DNA of 64,000 nt from Roseiarcus sp963758335 (GTDB taxonomy: Bacteria; Pseudomonadota; Alphaproteobacteria; Rhizobiales; Beijerinckiaceae), in assembly GCA_963758335.1 (NCBI GenBank), contig CAVWVF010000006.1, positions 372,001 to 436,000 of the forward strand, given 5' to 3'. Below the pieces are notes generated by a model that was not told where the DNA came from, did not search any database, and saw nothing but the letters and a program-made list of their open reading frames with translations. This document shows, piece by piece, positions 1-8,697 of the stretch. Within the stretch, counting starts at the first letter, position 1; each line of letters begins with the position of its first letter. The translations under genes were made by a program, and so were the position numbers.

Positions 1-170
1 CCTCGAAAGGGTTCGGCTCCGGATATTTCGCTTCAAGCCTGCATAGTCTTGCCAAGAGTGTGCTTGCCATTGTTCAGCGTTCCTCAAGCGTGTTGAGCCG
101 GGCTTAAAGCGCGGAGCGTTTGAGCGGGTTAAGCCGCGTGACAACACGAGCAAATGCCTCTCAAGCGCGC

Positions 171-620
171 TTATCGACCTTTCGTGTCCGGTTCGCGTTG
201 CTCCAGCGCAGCGATGCGGCGTTCGATGTCGACCGTCTCCATTGTGCGACGTTTGACATCAATCACAGCTGCGACGGCAGATGCTTCATCCGGAGTTAGT
301 TCTCCCGTTGCCATCGCAGACACAACCGCCTCGATCGTCGGAATCAGATCCCCCGGCTCCTCAATTGCCGGGAGCTCAAACTCAACCGGACGACCTTTCC
401 GGGCCGGCGCAATCCGGTCGAGAACGATCCTCGCCGCCGTCATGTCGCCATCGCGCGCAGCGGTCAGAACAGCATTGACGATATTCTCAACGTCGTCCTG
501 CATCAGCCTTTCGGCAAGCATCGTCGCCTTGTGCCGTGCGCCTTTGGGCTTGCCGGCGGGATTGCCGGACTGGCCGGGCTTGAACCCGCCGCGTTGTTTT
601 CGCGTTGTATTTTCAGTCAT
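171..620 (-). CDS. DUF5681 domain protein (mobile-element associated)
   Basis: The 149-residue product begins with a basic Gly/Pro-rich segment containing FKPGQSGNPAGKPKGARHKA (residues ~13-32), the signature of DUF5681 proteins, which are common in prophages and integrative elements and often annotated as terminase-small-like or DNA-packaging associated. The rest is an acidic, helical domain without a recognisable catalytic motif. It reads in the same direction as the replication module above it (minus strand) and is the last gene of that module in the window. Family role is unproven, so only the domain is claimed. Confidence 0.75.
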   Translation of the reverse strand: MTENTTRKQRGGFKPGQSGNPAGKPKGARHKATMLAERLMQDDVENIVNAVLTAARDGDMTAARIVLDRIAPARKGRPVEFELPAIEEPGDLIPTIEAVVSAMATGELTPDEASAVAAVIDVKRRTMETVDIERRIAALEQREPDTKGR

Positions 621-656
621 CGCATTTATCCTGTCGCCACCAGGGTTGCTTGGACC

Positions 657-960
657 CTACGCCAGCCCGTCTGCGCGGAGGACCTTGTAGACCAGCCCCC
701 GCTTGCATCCCACCTCGCCAGCGATCTCAGTGGCCCCGATGAGCCTTGCGAAGAGCGAGGATGCGCTGGTGGTCGAACGTGACGGGCCTGCCCTTATACA
801 CGCCCTTCGCCTTGGCGGCCTCGATGCCTGCGCGCTGGCGGTCTCTGATGAACGACAACTCCATTTCCGCGACCATGCCAAAATATGGGTTCAAAGTCGT
901 GAACTCGTGAAGGCAGTTGATATCGCAAATGTTTTGCCCCTTTTCGAACCCGTGATCCGC
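657..960 (-). pseudogene. Serine recombinase C-terminal remnant, frameshifted
   Basis: Only the end of a resolvase/invertase remains. One frame reads VAEMELSFIRDRQRAGIEAA followed by KAKGVYKGRP, the typical region after the long helix of small serine recombinases. A second frame then gives ATEIAGEVGCKRGLVYKVL, the helix-turn-helix, ending at a TAG at 657-659. The frame switch lies near 740. The catalytic N-terminal domain with the active-site serine is absent, and upstream sequence carries an inverted repeat (897-911/1013-1027), so the gene was probably disrupted there. An intact serine recombinase sits in the second element at 30196-30873. Confidence 0.7.
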
Positions 961-1027
961 ACCAGCGATCACGAGTTTGGAAACGGAAATTTCGCTCGTG
1001 TTTTCAACCCGTTTCACGAGTTCACGA
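897..1027. repeat. 15-bp perfect inverted repeat pair
   Basis: TCGTGAACTCGTGAA at 897-911 is repeated as its exact reverse complement at 1013-1027, with about 100 bp between. Each arm itself contains two copies of the octamer TTCACGAG (the second incomplete in the left arm). The pair lies exactly where resolvase homology stops, so it may be the ends or recombination site of a tiny insertion, or a binding array for a recombinase. Confidence 0.5.
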
Positions 1028-1103
1028 GCTGAAGTCTGGCGAGCAGGCAGATAGCGCTCAATGGGTCGTCGAAGTCGCTGACCCGGTAGCCCGTTTTCCG
1101 GCC

Positions 1104-1397
1104 CTAACCTCCCTCGAAATCGAGTGCCCAATTCGCTCCGAAAGGCCTCCGCGTGTGCCGGCGCCGGGCCCGAAAGACGAAGAAGCTCTTGCCGCACTTT
1201 GGCGGTCCCCAGAAGACGACGAGACCGCTCCTCGGCAGCACGCCCTTGACGCAATAGTCTTCGCCATCGATCGGGTTGAATTTGGCGAAACGGGTGAGGA
1301 CGAAGCGCGGCGCGCCGCCGCCGCCGTTGTCGCGTCGTCCCGCGAATGGATCGTCGGGCGAATCCTCGAAGACGTCGTATCGAAAATCATTCGTCAT
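1104..1397 (-). pseudogene. RepA-like AAA ATPase, N-terminal fragment
   Basis: The start ATG at 1395-1397 overlaps the stop of the SSB-like gene as ATGA, so the two were translationally coupled. The first ~75 residues end in VVFWGPPKCGKSFF, a Walker A (GPPKCGKS) as found in RepA/KaiC-like hexameric ATPases of plasmids and phages. After the Walker A no frame continues with a family sequence, so Walker B and the rest of the ATPase core are lost. Its position directly after SSB and the topoisomerase genes supports a replication-initiation or helicase-loading role in the original element; this is inference. Confidence 0.6.
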
Positions 1398-1690
1398 CTC
1401 GTCGCCCTCGACCGCCGTAGCGCGAGCACATGGGCGTCGGCGATCGAACGGTTGATGCGCTGTTTGCCGTCCTTGCCGGTGTAGAGCTCGACTTGCAGCC
1501 GTCCTTGCGCCGACAGCCGGTCGCCGACGTCGAGCTGCGTGAGTTCGGCCCGCGCCTCCTCGCGGTATGCGAACACAGTGCAAAAGTCCGACGTCGTCCC
1601 GTCCGCGACGCTCACTTGCGCCATGACGTAGGGCTTGTTCGTCTTCGACATGCGCTGATCGGGCGGCTTCAGCAGCGTGCCGCTGATCAA
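1394..1690 (-). CDS. Single-stranded DNA-binding-like OB-fold protein
   Basis: A 98-residue protein with a start (MISGTLLKPP), a central TTSDFCTVFAYREEARAEL segment and the strand pattern VGDRLSAQGRLQVELYTGKD that fits an OB-fold of the SSB type. It is shorter than chromosomal SSB (no acidic C-terminal tip), as is common for SSB-like proteins in integrative elements. The start is TTG at 1688-1690, overlapping the stop of the upstream 54-codon gene as TTGA, and its own stop overlaps the ATPase start as ATGA. This chain of overlaps shows an operon with the topoisomerase genes. Likely protects ssDNA during element replication. Confidence 0.7.
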   Translation of the reverse strand: MISGTLLKPPDQRMSKTNKPYVMAQVSVADGTTSDFCTVFAYREEARAELTQLDVGDRLSAQGRLQVELYTGKDGKQRINRSIADAHVLALRRSRATR

Positions 1691-1851
1691 GACGGAGGCG
1701 CTGATCGTTTCGGCCTCCAGTCGGGGATGCGCGTCTGCCGGGCCTCGCGCTTACGCGCGGCGATCTCGGCCCGCGGCAGGGGCGTGCATCCGCAATTTCG
1801 GCTTTCGCCGGACGCGAGCGCGAGAGTTTGGCCGACGGCGGGCGCGGTCAT
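1687..1851 (-). CDS. 54-residue protein of unknown function in the topoisomerase operon
   Basis: ATG at 1849-1851 overlaps the TGA of the topoisomerase A-like gene (ATGA) and its own TGA overlaps the TTG start of the SSB gene (TTGA). The product is small and basic in its second half (AEIAARKREARQTRIPDWRP). I recognise no domain. The two exact stop/start overlaps are the main evidence that it is translated. Confidence 0.55.
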   Translation of the reverse strand: MTAPAVGQTLALASGESRNCGCTPLPRAEIAARKREARQTRIPDWRPKRSAPPS

Positions 1852-3336
1852 TCGGAGTCCTCGGTCTTCGTCTCCGGGTTCGGCCTCTTGCGATCCCCCA
1901 CTAAAAAATCGTTGATAAGCGTGCCCAAGGGGCTCACCATCTCTTGCACCATGGGATCGCCCCAGTCGGGTTCCTTGACGGCCCCACCCTCGCCGCCGCC
2001 GTCGTCGTCGTCTTCGACCTCGTCGTCTCCGAACACTTTCTTGATGAGCTTGAGATATTTTTCCTCGGGAACTCTCTTCTTGCCCGGCGGGCTTGCCTCG
2101 TCTTCCTCGTCAGTCTCACCCGTCAGCACTTTCCTGACGGCCTCGTCCCAGCGAAGCGTCGGGCGCTTCCTCATGATTTCGGCGATCTGATTCTCGATGT
2201 CGTCTGGGGCCTGCACTTCCACGATCTCAATCTCTCGCTTCATTTCGTCGAGCGCTTCCTTGAGACGCCGGCCGCGCTCAAAAAGCTGATAGGTCTCGTC
2301 CAGCATCTCTTTCGACGGGACGATCTTCTTGATGCCGTGCTCGGCCAGCTTGCGCTCGATGAACGCGATGAGTTGCCCGCTGGTCATCGCATTCAGCTCC
2401 GACCCGCTGATGCAGCAGGAATTCGCACTCTTCGGGGGTTGCGCCGGCCCTCATCAGCCGGGCGCGAATCTTGGCGGGGCTGCTTTTGGTTCTTGCGGCG
2501 GCCTCGGGTTGCAGACCCATGTCCTGGACGTCCTGGAGCCGCAATCCGAGGTCGATTACCTTGAAGTCGCCCTCGAACTGGTAGCGCCGGGTGTCCCGCC
2601 GCAACGTGTCCAGAATGGTGAACCCGGCCACGTCGAGATCGTGCAAGACCATCAACGGGATGTTGTGCTCGCTGCACATCCGGTCGACCAGTAATCGCGC
2701 CGCCGTAACCGAGACGCCTTTGGTCGACATGATTGCAATGTCATGTCTCCTGGCGAGCTCGACACGTTCGAACAGCGGCTGAAACCCTTCCTTCTCAACG
2801 AAGACCACCGCGCCAAAACTGCAATCCGGTCCGCATGTGCTGACGCGGGCGGGTTTCAGCTTCGCTTTCTTGAGTTTGGCGTCCCTGATGTCTGCCAGAT
2901 AGGAGCGGACGTCGAGAGTGCCGAGATTGACGATCTTGCCGCCGTTCTGCGGCTCGGTGAAATGCCCGCGCGCGTCGAAGACGACGTCCCAATCGAGGCC
3001 GTTCTCCTCGATGTAATCCGGCAGAAGCGTCTGGCAGAAATACTGGTCGTCGAGCCTTTTGCCGGTCAGCTTCTCGATCATGGGCCGGGCTGCATACATG
3101 CACTGCCTGCTTGTGGCGGGCAGCGTGTCACTGGCCGATGCGGCCATATAAGCCGGCTCGGCCGCCATCTCCATGGCGTCCTTCTGCGATAGGCCGCGCC
3201 TGACGGTCATGCGCGTCCTTCGATAGCTGACATAACCAGGATGCCGCTCTTCGGATTTTTTGGTCTTCGCCCACTTGGCCGTCGCCCTCCTGACGGTTGA
3301 TGCGAGGGCCTCGCCCAGATTGCGCGGTTTAGACAT
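1848..3336 (-). pseudogene. Topoisomerase VI A-like (Spo11-type) subunit, copy 1, frameshifted
   Basis: The start ATG at 3334-3336 overlaps the stop of the B-like gene by 8 nt (ATGTCTAA). In the N-terminal half, SRQCMYAARP contains a Tyr placed like the DNA-cleaving tyrosine of the 5Y-CAP domain. A TOPRIM domain follows: VEKEGFQPLF (Glu) and HDLDVAGF (Asp-x-Asp), the metal ligands of TopoVIA/Spo11. After EECEFLLHQRV one extra C near 2400 shifts the frame. The second copy, aligned base by base, lacks that base and reads straight through to the same downstream sequence (QLIAFIERKLAEHGIKKIVP). Copy 1 also has an acidic tail of about 90 residues that copy 2 lacks. With the B gene this would form a type IIB topoisomerase. 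The frameshift may be real decay or a read error. Confidence 0.75.
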
Positions 3337-4567
3337 CGGCGTCCTCCACATCTCCGTCGACGATGATCGAGGACTTGCCTCTGTCGGCGTATTGGATGTG
3401 CGCCGACGCCAGATGCAGGGCCATGATGACCGGTTGATTGGCGTTCGCCCGCACCGCGGCGAGCGTGCTCTCCAGGCCTTCGCCGGTCCTGCCGAACCTG
3501 CGAAATGGGTTAGAGATTCCGACACTCCAGTTCGCGCCGGTGACGATCAGGCGCTTCTCGCCGGAGTTTCCATCGAGGCCCGACTGGCGGAGCCCGAAAG
3601 CACATTCAACGATATAGGGAAGGTCCAATGAGACCCCGGTCTGCCGCTCATATTTGAAGGTCTCCTCGGCTCCGCCGGCGGCCAGAAAGCGCGCCTTGAG
3701 ATGCTCGCGGCCGATGACGCCGAGATGCTTTGGCGGGACCGGCGCCGAGTGGCGCTTCATGGCGTTGAGCAGCTGACCAATGCCAATTCGATTGACCCTG
3801 TGTTCCCCGAAAAAGCGGCGCAGCGAGAGTCGCGATGCGCCAATCTCCTCTAGGATCGCCTTCTGCTTTCGCGTGCTGCTCAAGTCGCGGAATTCGGCGA
3901 TGAACTCGCGCACCGGCCGGTCCTGCCCAAGGCGACGATCACGTGCGACATGCGCCGACAGATAGCGTTGGAGCCGCGCCTCAGTATACCACCACGCAGA
4001 GGTCGGATTGTGGGGAAACCATTTCGTCCAGTTGGGATTGGTCGCCTTAACCTTGACGAAGTCCGCGCCGTCCCACCTGCCGCTCAAGCTCAAGTGCGGG
4101 TTGAACCAAACATAACTCTCGGCGAGCGCCTTGAATTGCTTTTCGGCGTTCGCCAGCACATGGCCGTAGCCGAACCCGCTGTGCGGCGGCCACTTGATCA
4201 AGATTCGCGTCCCGATCGTTTTCGACGACGGCGCGGTCGTGTGCGTGATGAGGGGCTCGTTGCTGATGTGGTCGACCAGAAACCGGATCGCGTGCGCGAC
4301 TCCTCCGGTCTCGATGATTGTGAGCCCGGTCGCCTCGTCTGTGTCGCTCTGGCTCTCCCGGTCGAGCACATAGCCCATGGCCAAGATCGTTTTGAGCGCA
4401 TTGCCCTGGGCACCGCGGGACGGGCTGACGTAAGCCTCGCGCGAAGAGACGCGGATAGTGTAGTCGCAGATCGCGCGGATGGTTCCCTCGGGAATGCCGG
4501 GGCCGTTGTCGTCGATGATGATGGTCCCGTTTTTCGAATTGACCGCGATCCTGACGACCGGCGTAAC
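3329..4567 (-). pseudogene. Topoisomerase VI B-like (GHKL ATPase) subunit, copy 1, 5' end lost
   Basis: The remaining part starts at a TPVVRIAV segment and keeps GHKL motif II (IDDNGPGIP), motif III (RGAQGNALKT) and the C-terminal transducer region with PPKHLGVIGREH and YADRGKSSIIV, matching copy 2 (36420-37868) over nearly its whole length. The first ~55 residues with the ATP/Mg-binding N-box are missing from this strand. A homologous N-box (KEVLDNSLDAAEEAGIA) is found in opposite orientation at 4917-5027, and joining its end to the start of this fragment gives a smooth GIA-TPVVRIAV, which suggests an inversion. It also lacks ~25 residues present in copy 2 after the LDGN motif (replaced by SGEKRL). 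Confidence 0.75.
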
Positions 4568-4589
4568 CCACAGAATAAACGGCACAAAT

Positions 4590-5027
4590 TGACGCGAGTG
4601 CCCTTCCAGGTCTCGCGGCGCATGGAATTCTGCTCCGCCCGTTCCGCGATTTGTAAAAAGCGCTCGCCGAAGACAGGCACTTTTTCACGGTCAAGGCGCT
4701 TGCCACGCCATCGACGCGGATGGCGATCCTTTGCCGGGAGGGCGACATCTTCATTTCGCCCTCGTCTCGATATAAGAGGCGTCGCGTTCGGGCCTGATGT
4801 CGACCGACGTTTCAATTCCAAGCACAACCGCGAGCCTCGGCTTCTTGCTCGGCCACCCATGCCGGATGGCATGAGGTGTGAAGGTCCGCACGGTCCTTGC
4901 CTACAAAGATCGTGACGAACGCGAGCTGCAGAACCAAACCGGTCACCAAATCTGGGATTGGCCGCTCGTCATCGCCAAGGAAGTGCTCGACAATTCGCTC
5001 GATGCGGCGGAGGAGGCGGGGATCGCG
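4590..5027 (+). pseudogene. Inverted N-terminal piece of a topoisomerase VI B-like gene, split by ~280 bp
   Basis: On the plus strand, VPFQVSRRMEFCSA (from 4598) and, after about 280 bp, ERELQNQTGHQIWDWPLVIA followed by KEVLDNSLDAAEEAGIA (4917-5027) together make the typical N-terminus of bacterial TopoVIB-like GHKL ATPases, ending with the N-box (E..DN..DA). The flanking genes are on the minus strand. The piece ends just where the primase-helicase gene is cut and where the copy 1 B gene has lost its own N-terminus. The simplest reading is that this block was inverted. The 280-bp insert (4640-4916) holds no gene I recognise. Confidence 0.6.
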
Positions 5028-6845
5028 CTTCATCTCAATTTCGATCGAGCGGTCGCGGACAGTTTCAGGAAGTTCGCCAATGCCGGCCAGCGCCAGCGGA
5101 CACCATGTCGAGAACTCGCGCGGTTCGTATCCACCGTCGCGTGTCGCCACGTTCATGGTGAAGGTCGCGAAGTCCCGATTGAACCCAGAGTTCATTAGCC
5201 CGCGAAGCGCTTGTCCCATTTCCTTGTCGCGCCCCATAAGAGCATCCATTTCGTCGAGGAGCATCGTCGGGCCATGCAACTCGATTAATCGAAGCAGAGC
5301 CGAAGGAGTGATGCCTGACGCCCCACGAGGTCTAGCGACCACGCGGGCGAGCGCGCTGAAGAGCGTCGTTTTCCCTGACCTCTTTTGCGGGGATTTGACG
5401 GCGAGGCGAGGGGAGACGTCGAAGGCGTCATGAACGTGAGTAAACACAACCCACAGCGCGATGGCGTCCGCTTGCGTTGAACTAAGGATCACGTACCCGC
5501 GAAGCGCCTGCACGAGTTCGCCGAGCATCGCTGCGCCGTCCACAGAGTGCGGCCACGGGTCGATGACAGGGAAGGTGATCGCACGGCCTTGACCGGGGTC
5601 ATCCTGCGGCCGCTTAGCCTTCACGAGCCTGTCGAGAATCCCAACCGGAATATGAAGTTCCTTCGCCGCAGCAGTGCGAGCAACCGCATATTTGATCTCA
5701 GTGAGCACGCTCAATACGGCGACGCGACGTTCGATGGCGGCTTCGTCAGGAGTCGGCCTAGCGTCCGCAGCCTTGGGGAAGGTGGTCGTCACGGGCTTCG
5801 CAAGACCGAGGGCGGCGCGCCGCAGGGCCGCCGGGTCAGGCCATTCAGAGATAGCATCGGCCGCATCCCAGCCGATCGGCTCGAAATTTGAGCCGCGACC
5901 GCCCCCGTCAGTCGCAGCGAGAGCGTCAGCGTCGATCACGCTGACTTCGCAGCCCGGTTTGGTCAGGATCGCCGCAACCTCGTTGGCGTAGTTCGCGCCC
6001 GATTCGTCATTGTCCGGCCAGATCGTCACCTTGCGGCCGGAGAGGGGCGACCAGTCCGACTTTGCGGCCGCTTGCGAGCCGCCGGACGAGGTGACCACCA
6101 CATGATTGGGAAGAATGCGCGTAGCCGCGTCGGCCGACTTTTCGCCCTCGCTGACGATCACAGGCGCGTCAGGACGGGACGCGAGCCGGTCGAGGCCGTA
6201 CAGCGGCCTCGGCGCGGGAATGGCCTTCCAGCGCCAATGTAGGCCCTTGGCATTGCGCCAAAGCGTCAGGGGGCAGAATTCCTTGCGCCCGTCGGGAAAG
6301 TCGAAGCGCAAAATGCGGCAATGCTCTGCGCCGCTGGCGTCACGATAGATCCATGTCCCCGTGGGTTCGCCGTGCTTGAAATGTTGCGTCGGCGGCGGAG
6401 GCGCGTCGGCTGGAACAGGCGAGACAAGCTCGCCTTCGTCGGCCGCTCTTTGAACAAGTCCGGCACCGGTTGCGGGAACACAAAATTCGGATCGAGGTCG
6501 GGGTCCCATCGATTCGGATGTTCGGCCTACGGCGACGGCCGGAAGACAAGAATGGCAGCCCGAGATCACAGCCATCCAGCACGGGCCGCAACGTAGAGCC
6601 GGTCGAGTTGCGGCGAGAAGATTGATGTTCGACCGGGCCAAAGCTCCGGCCGTGATCTCGTCATCGGTGTTGTCGTGGATGTATTGGGGAAAGTTTCGCA
6701 TCTTGCAGGGCAGCACGGCGACCGGATCGAGCGGCAAGCCGCGGCTCACCAACCTCATGGAACTCACGCTCGATACGAGCTGGTGGACGAGATCTGCGAT
6801 GGTAGCAACGTCAGATCGGGCGCAACGCAACCTCCAAGACGTCAC
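5022..6845 (-). pseudogene. TOPRIM primase / DUF3631 helicase, C-terminally truncated
   Basis: Domains in order: a phage-type primase region (GTWIYRDASGAEHCRILRFD, then PAPRPLYGLDRL), a TOPRIM-like core (PVIVSEGEKSAD and WPDNDESG, Glu and Asp-x-Asp), then a DUF3631 helicase-type ATPase (Walker A KSPQKRSGKTTL, Walker B-like TMLLDEMDAL). The family sequence stops at RDRSIEIEMKRD near 5022, where the inverted GHKL fragment begins; codons beyond are antisense to that fragment. The most N-terminal ~110 codons look out of frame or unrelated, so the true start is uncertain. This would be the replicative primase-helicase of the element. Copy 2 has a different primase in the equivalent place. Confidence 0.7.
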
Positions 6846-6907
6846 CGACGCGGGTTGATCTGCCTACCTGTTCGGGCCGAGGCTGGCGTAGTTGCCCCGG
6901 CCCGACT

Positions 6908-8659
6908 TTATTGTGCAGCCGCATCGCACTCGGCGTCCGCAATGCCTTGGGCCGCCGCCTTGGCAACCCATAGACGCGCCTCGTCCGGATCGCGCTCGCC
7001 TGCCAGACCTTGGGCAAGATAGCGGCCGAGCAACTGCTGGGCTCTGCCATGCCCGCGTTCCGCGGCCGCCCGCAGCCATCGCAGTGAAAAAGCCCGGTTC
7101 GCCGCGTCGCCGGCGTCGTTCAGGGCACCCAGCGCGAACATCGCCCCGACGTGGCCCTTGCCTGCCGCCTTCTCGAACAAGGCAACTGCCGTCGCACGGT
7201 CCGGAACGCCGCCACGACCGGTGACCATCATTTCGGCCAGCGCGGCTTCAGCCTCCGGTATGCCGACGGCGGCGGCCCGCGCAATCCAGGCGCGACCCGC
7301 CTCCGCGTCCGCCTCCACGCCCCGTCCTTCGACAAGCACACGACCATACCAATATTGCCCCATCGCGATGCCGTCTGCGGCGCGATGCAGCCATTGCGCT
7401 GCTTGCCGCTCATCCCGCTCGACGCCATTACCCTCGAGCAGGCAAAGGCCCAAGTTCAGGGCGGCCACCTGATTTCCGGACTCGGCCGCGCCTTGGAGCC
7501 AATCGCGCGCGCTCGCCCGATCTTCAGGATCGCTGTCGGCCAGGCCCTTCAAGATGAGGCTCGCGAGTTCCAGGCGGGCCCGGCTGTCACCGGCGTCTGC
7601 AACAATGCGCAACCAGTGCGCCGCCTCCTTCGGATCCCGCGGCGCTCCGGCGCCGTTCAGGTGGATGAGTCCCAGCGCCCGCGCCGCCACAGGATGGCCA
7701 GCCTCGGCTGCACGGCGAAACCAGATTGCCGCCTCGGCGAAGTTCGGCGGAAGCGCGCCGCCGGCCGCATAAAGGTCCCCGATCAGCGCGGCAGCCTCGG
7801 GATCGCCGGCGAGCGCAGCTCGGCGCAGCCAGGACTCCCCCTCGGTCGGATTTGGATCCACGCCCAGCCCCGCGATCAGCGCGCGGCCCCAGCATGCCTG
7901 TGCGGAGCGGTGGCCCATGGCAGCGGCTCGCCGGTAAAGCTCAGCCGCGGCCGCAGGATCGCGCTCAGTCCCCGTCCCGTGGTCCGTCAGCACGCCCAGC
8001 CAATAGATGGCCAGAGAGAGCCCCGCATTCGCCGCCCGACGAATATGCTCGGCCGCTCTACGCTCTTCATCTTCGTGACCCTTGGCCGATCGCAGCAGCG
8101 ACAGCCCGTATCCGAGACTGCCCTGGGGTGAGCCGCCGTTGGCCGAGCGCTCGTACCAGCGATGCGCCTCATCGGGGTTGCGCATCGCTTCCGGGCCTGC
8201 CGACAAAATGAAGGCGAGAACGGCCTGCCCGTTGGCCAATTGGCGTTCGGCCGCCCGACGAGCCCATTTTTCGGCCTGCACGAAGTCGGGTTCAGCGGGC
8301 TCGTCGCCCGAGAACAAGCTCCCAGCCCCGCGCTCACCGGGGCGGGCTGCGCGGCTGCTCGGCGTGCCGACGCCTTCGATCAGGAGCGTCGCGAGCAGCC
8401 CCTGGGCTTCGGCGTGGTCCGCGGTTGCGGCGATCTCTAGCCAACGCGCCGCCTCGGTGCGGCTCGCCGGGACGCCGGAGCCTTGCAGATAAGATAGCCC
8501 GATCCGGTATTGGGCCTCCGTCACGCCGGCGCGGGCGGCGCGAGCAAGCAGCAGAAATCCCCGCTCCGCCTTGCCGTCGGCGAAGAGGCGGATGGCGCGC
8601 CGCAGCGCCGTCGCCGGCATCAAGCCCGCGACACGATCCAACAGGCTCGCCCGCGCCAT
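6908..8659 (-). CDS. Sel1-repeat (SLR/TPR-like) protein
   Basis: 583 residues made almost entirely of Sel1-like repeats of about 36 residues, for example AQYRIGLSYLQGSGVPAS, AEAAIWFRRAAEAGHPVAA and GQYWYGRVLVEGRGVEAD. Such solenoids bind other proteins and are often found next to secretion or exopolysaccharide genes. There is no obvious signal peptide, so it is probably cytoplasmic. It starts 38 bp after the stop of the HlyD adaptor on the same strand and is probably in the secretion operon, perhaps as a partner or regulator of the exported protein. Confidence 0.85.
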   Translation of the reverse strand: MARASLLDRVAGLMPATALRRAIRLFADGKAERGFLLLARAARAGVTEAQYRIGLSYLQGSGVPASRTEAARWLEIAATADHAEAQGLLATLLIEGVGTPSSRAARPGERGAGSLFSGDEPAEPDFVQAEKWARRAAERQLANGQAVLAFILSAGPEAMRNPDEAHRWYERSANGGSPQGSLGYGLSLLRSAKGHEDEERRAAEHIRRAANAGLSLAIYWLGVLTDHGTGTERDPAAAAELYRRAAAMGHRSAQACWGRALIAGLGVDPNPTEGESWLRRAALAGDPEAAALIGDLYAAGGALPPNFAEAAIWFRRAAEAGHPVAARALGLIHLNGAGAPRDPKEAAHWLRIVADAGDSRARLELASLILKGLADSDPEDRASARDWLQGAAESGNQVAALNLGLCLLEGNGVERDERQAAQWLHRAADGIAMGQYWYGRVLVEGRGVEADAEAGRAWIARAAAVGIPEAEAALAEMMVTGRGGVPDRATAVALFEKAAGKGHVGAMFALGALNDAGDAANRAFSLRWLRAAAERGHGRAQQLLGRYLAQGLAGERDPDEARLWVAKAAAQGIADAECDAAAQ

Positions 8660-8697
8660 GGGTCAGGGCCCGGAATGCGACGGATTTGAGGTCTTCA

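Noticed and set aside
1944..2564. Plus-strand frame opposite topoisomerase A copy 1
   Set aside because: No family features; the minus strand has TOPRIM motifs and a homologous second copy.
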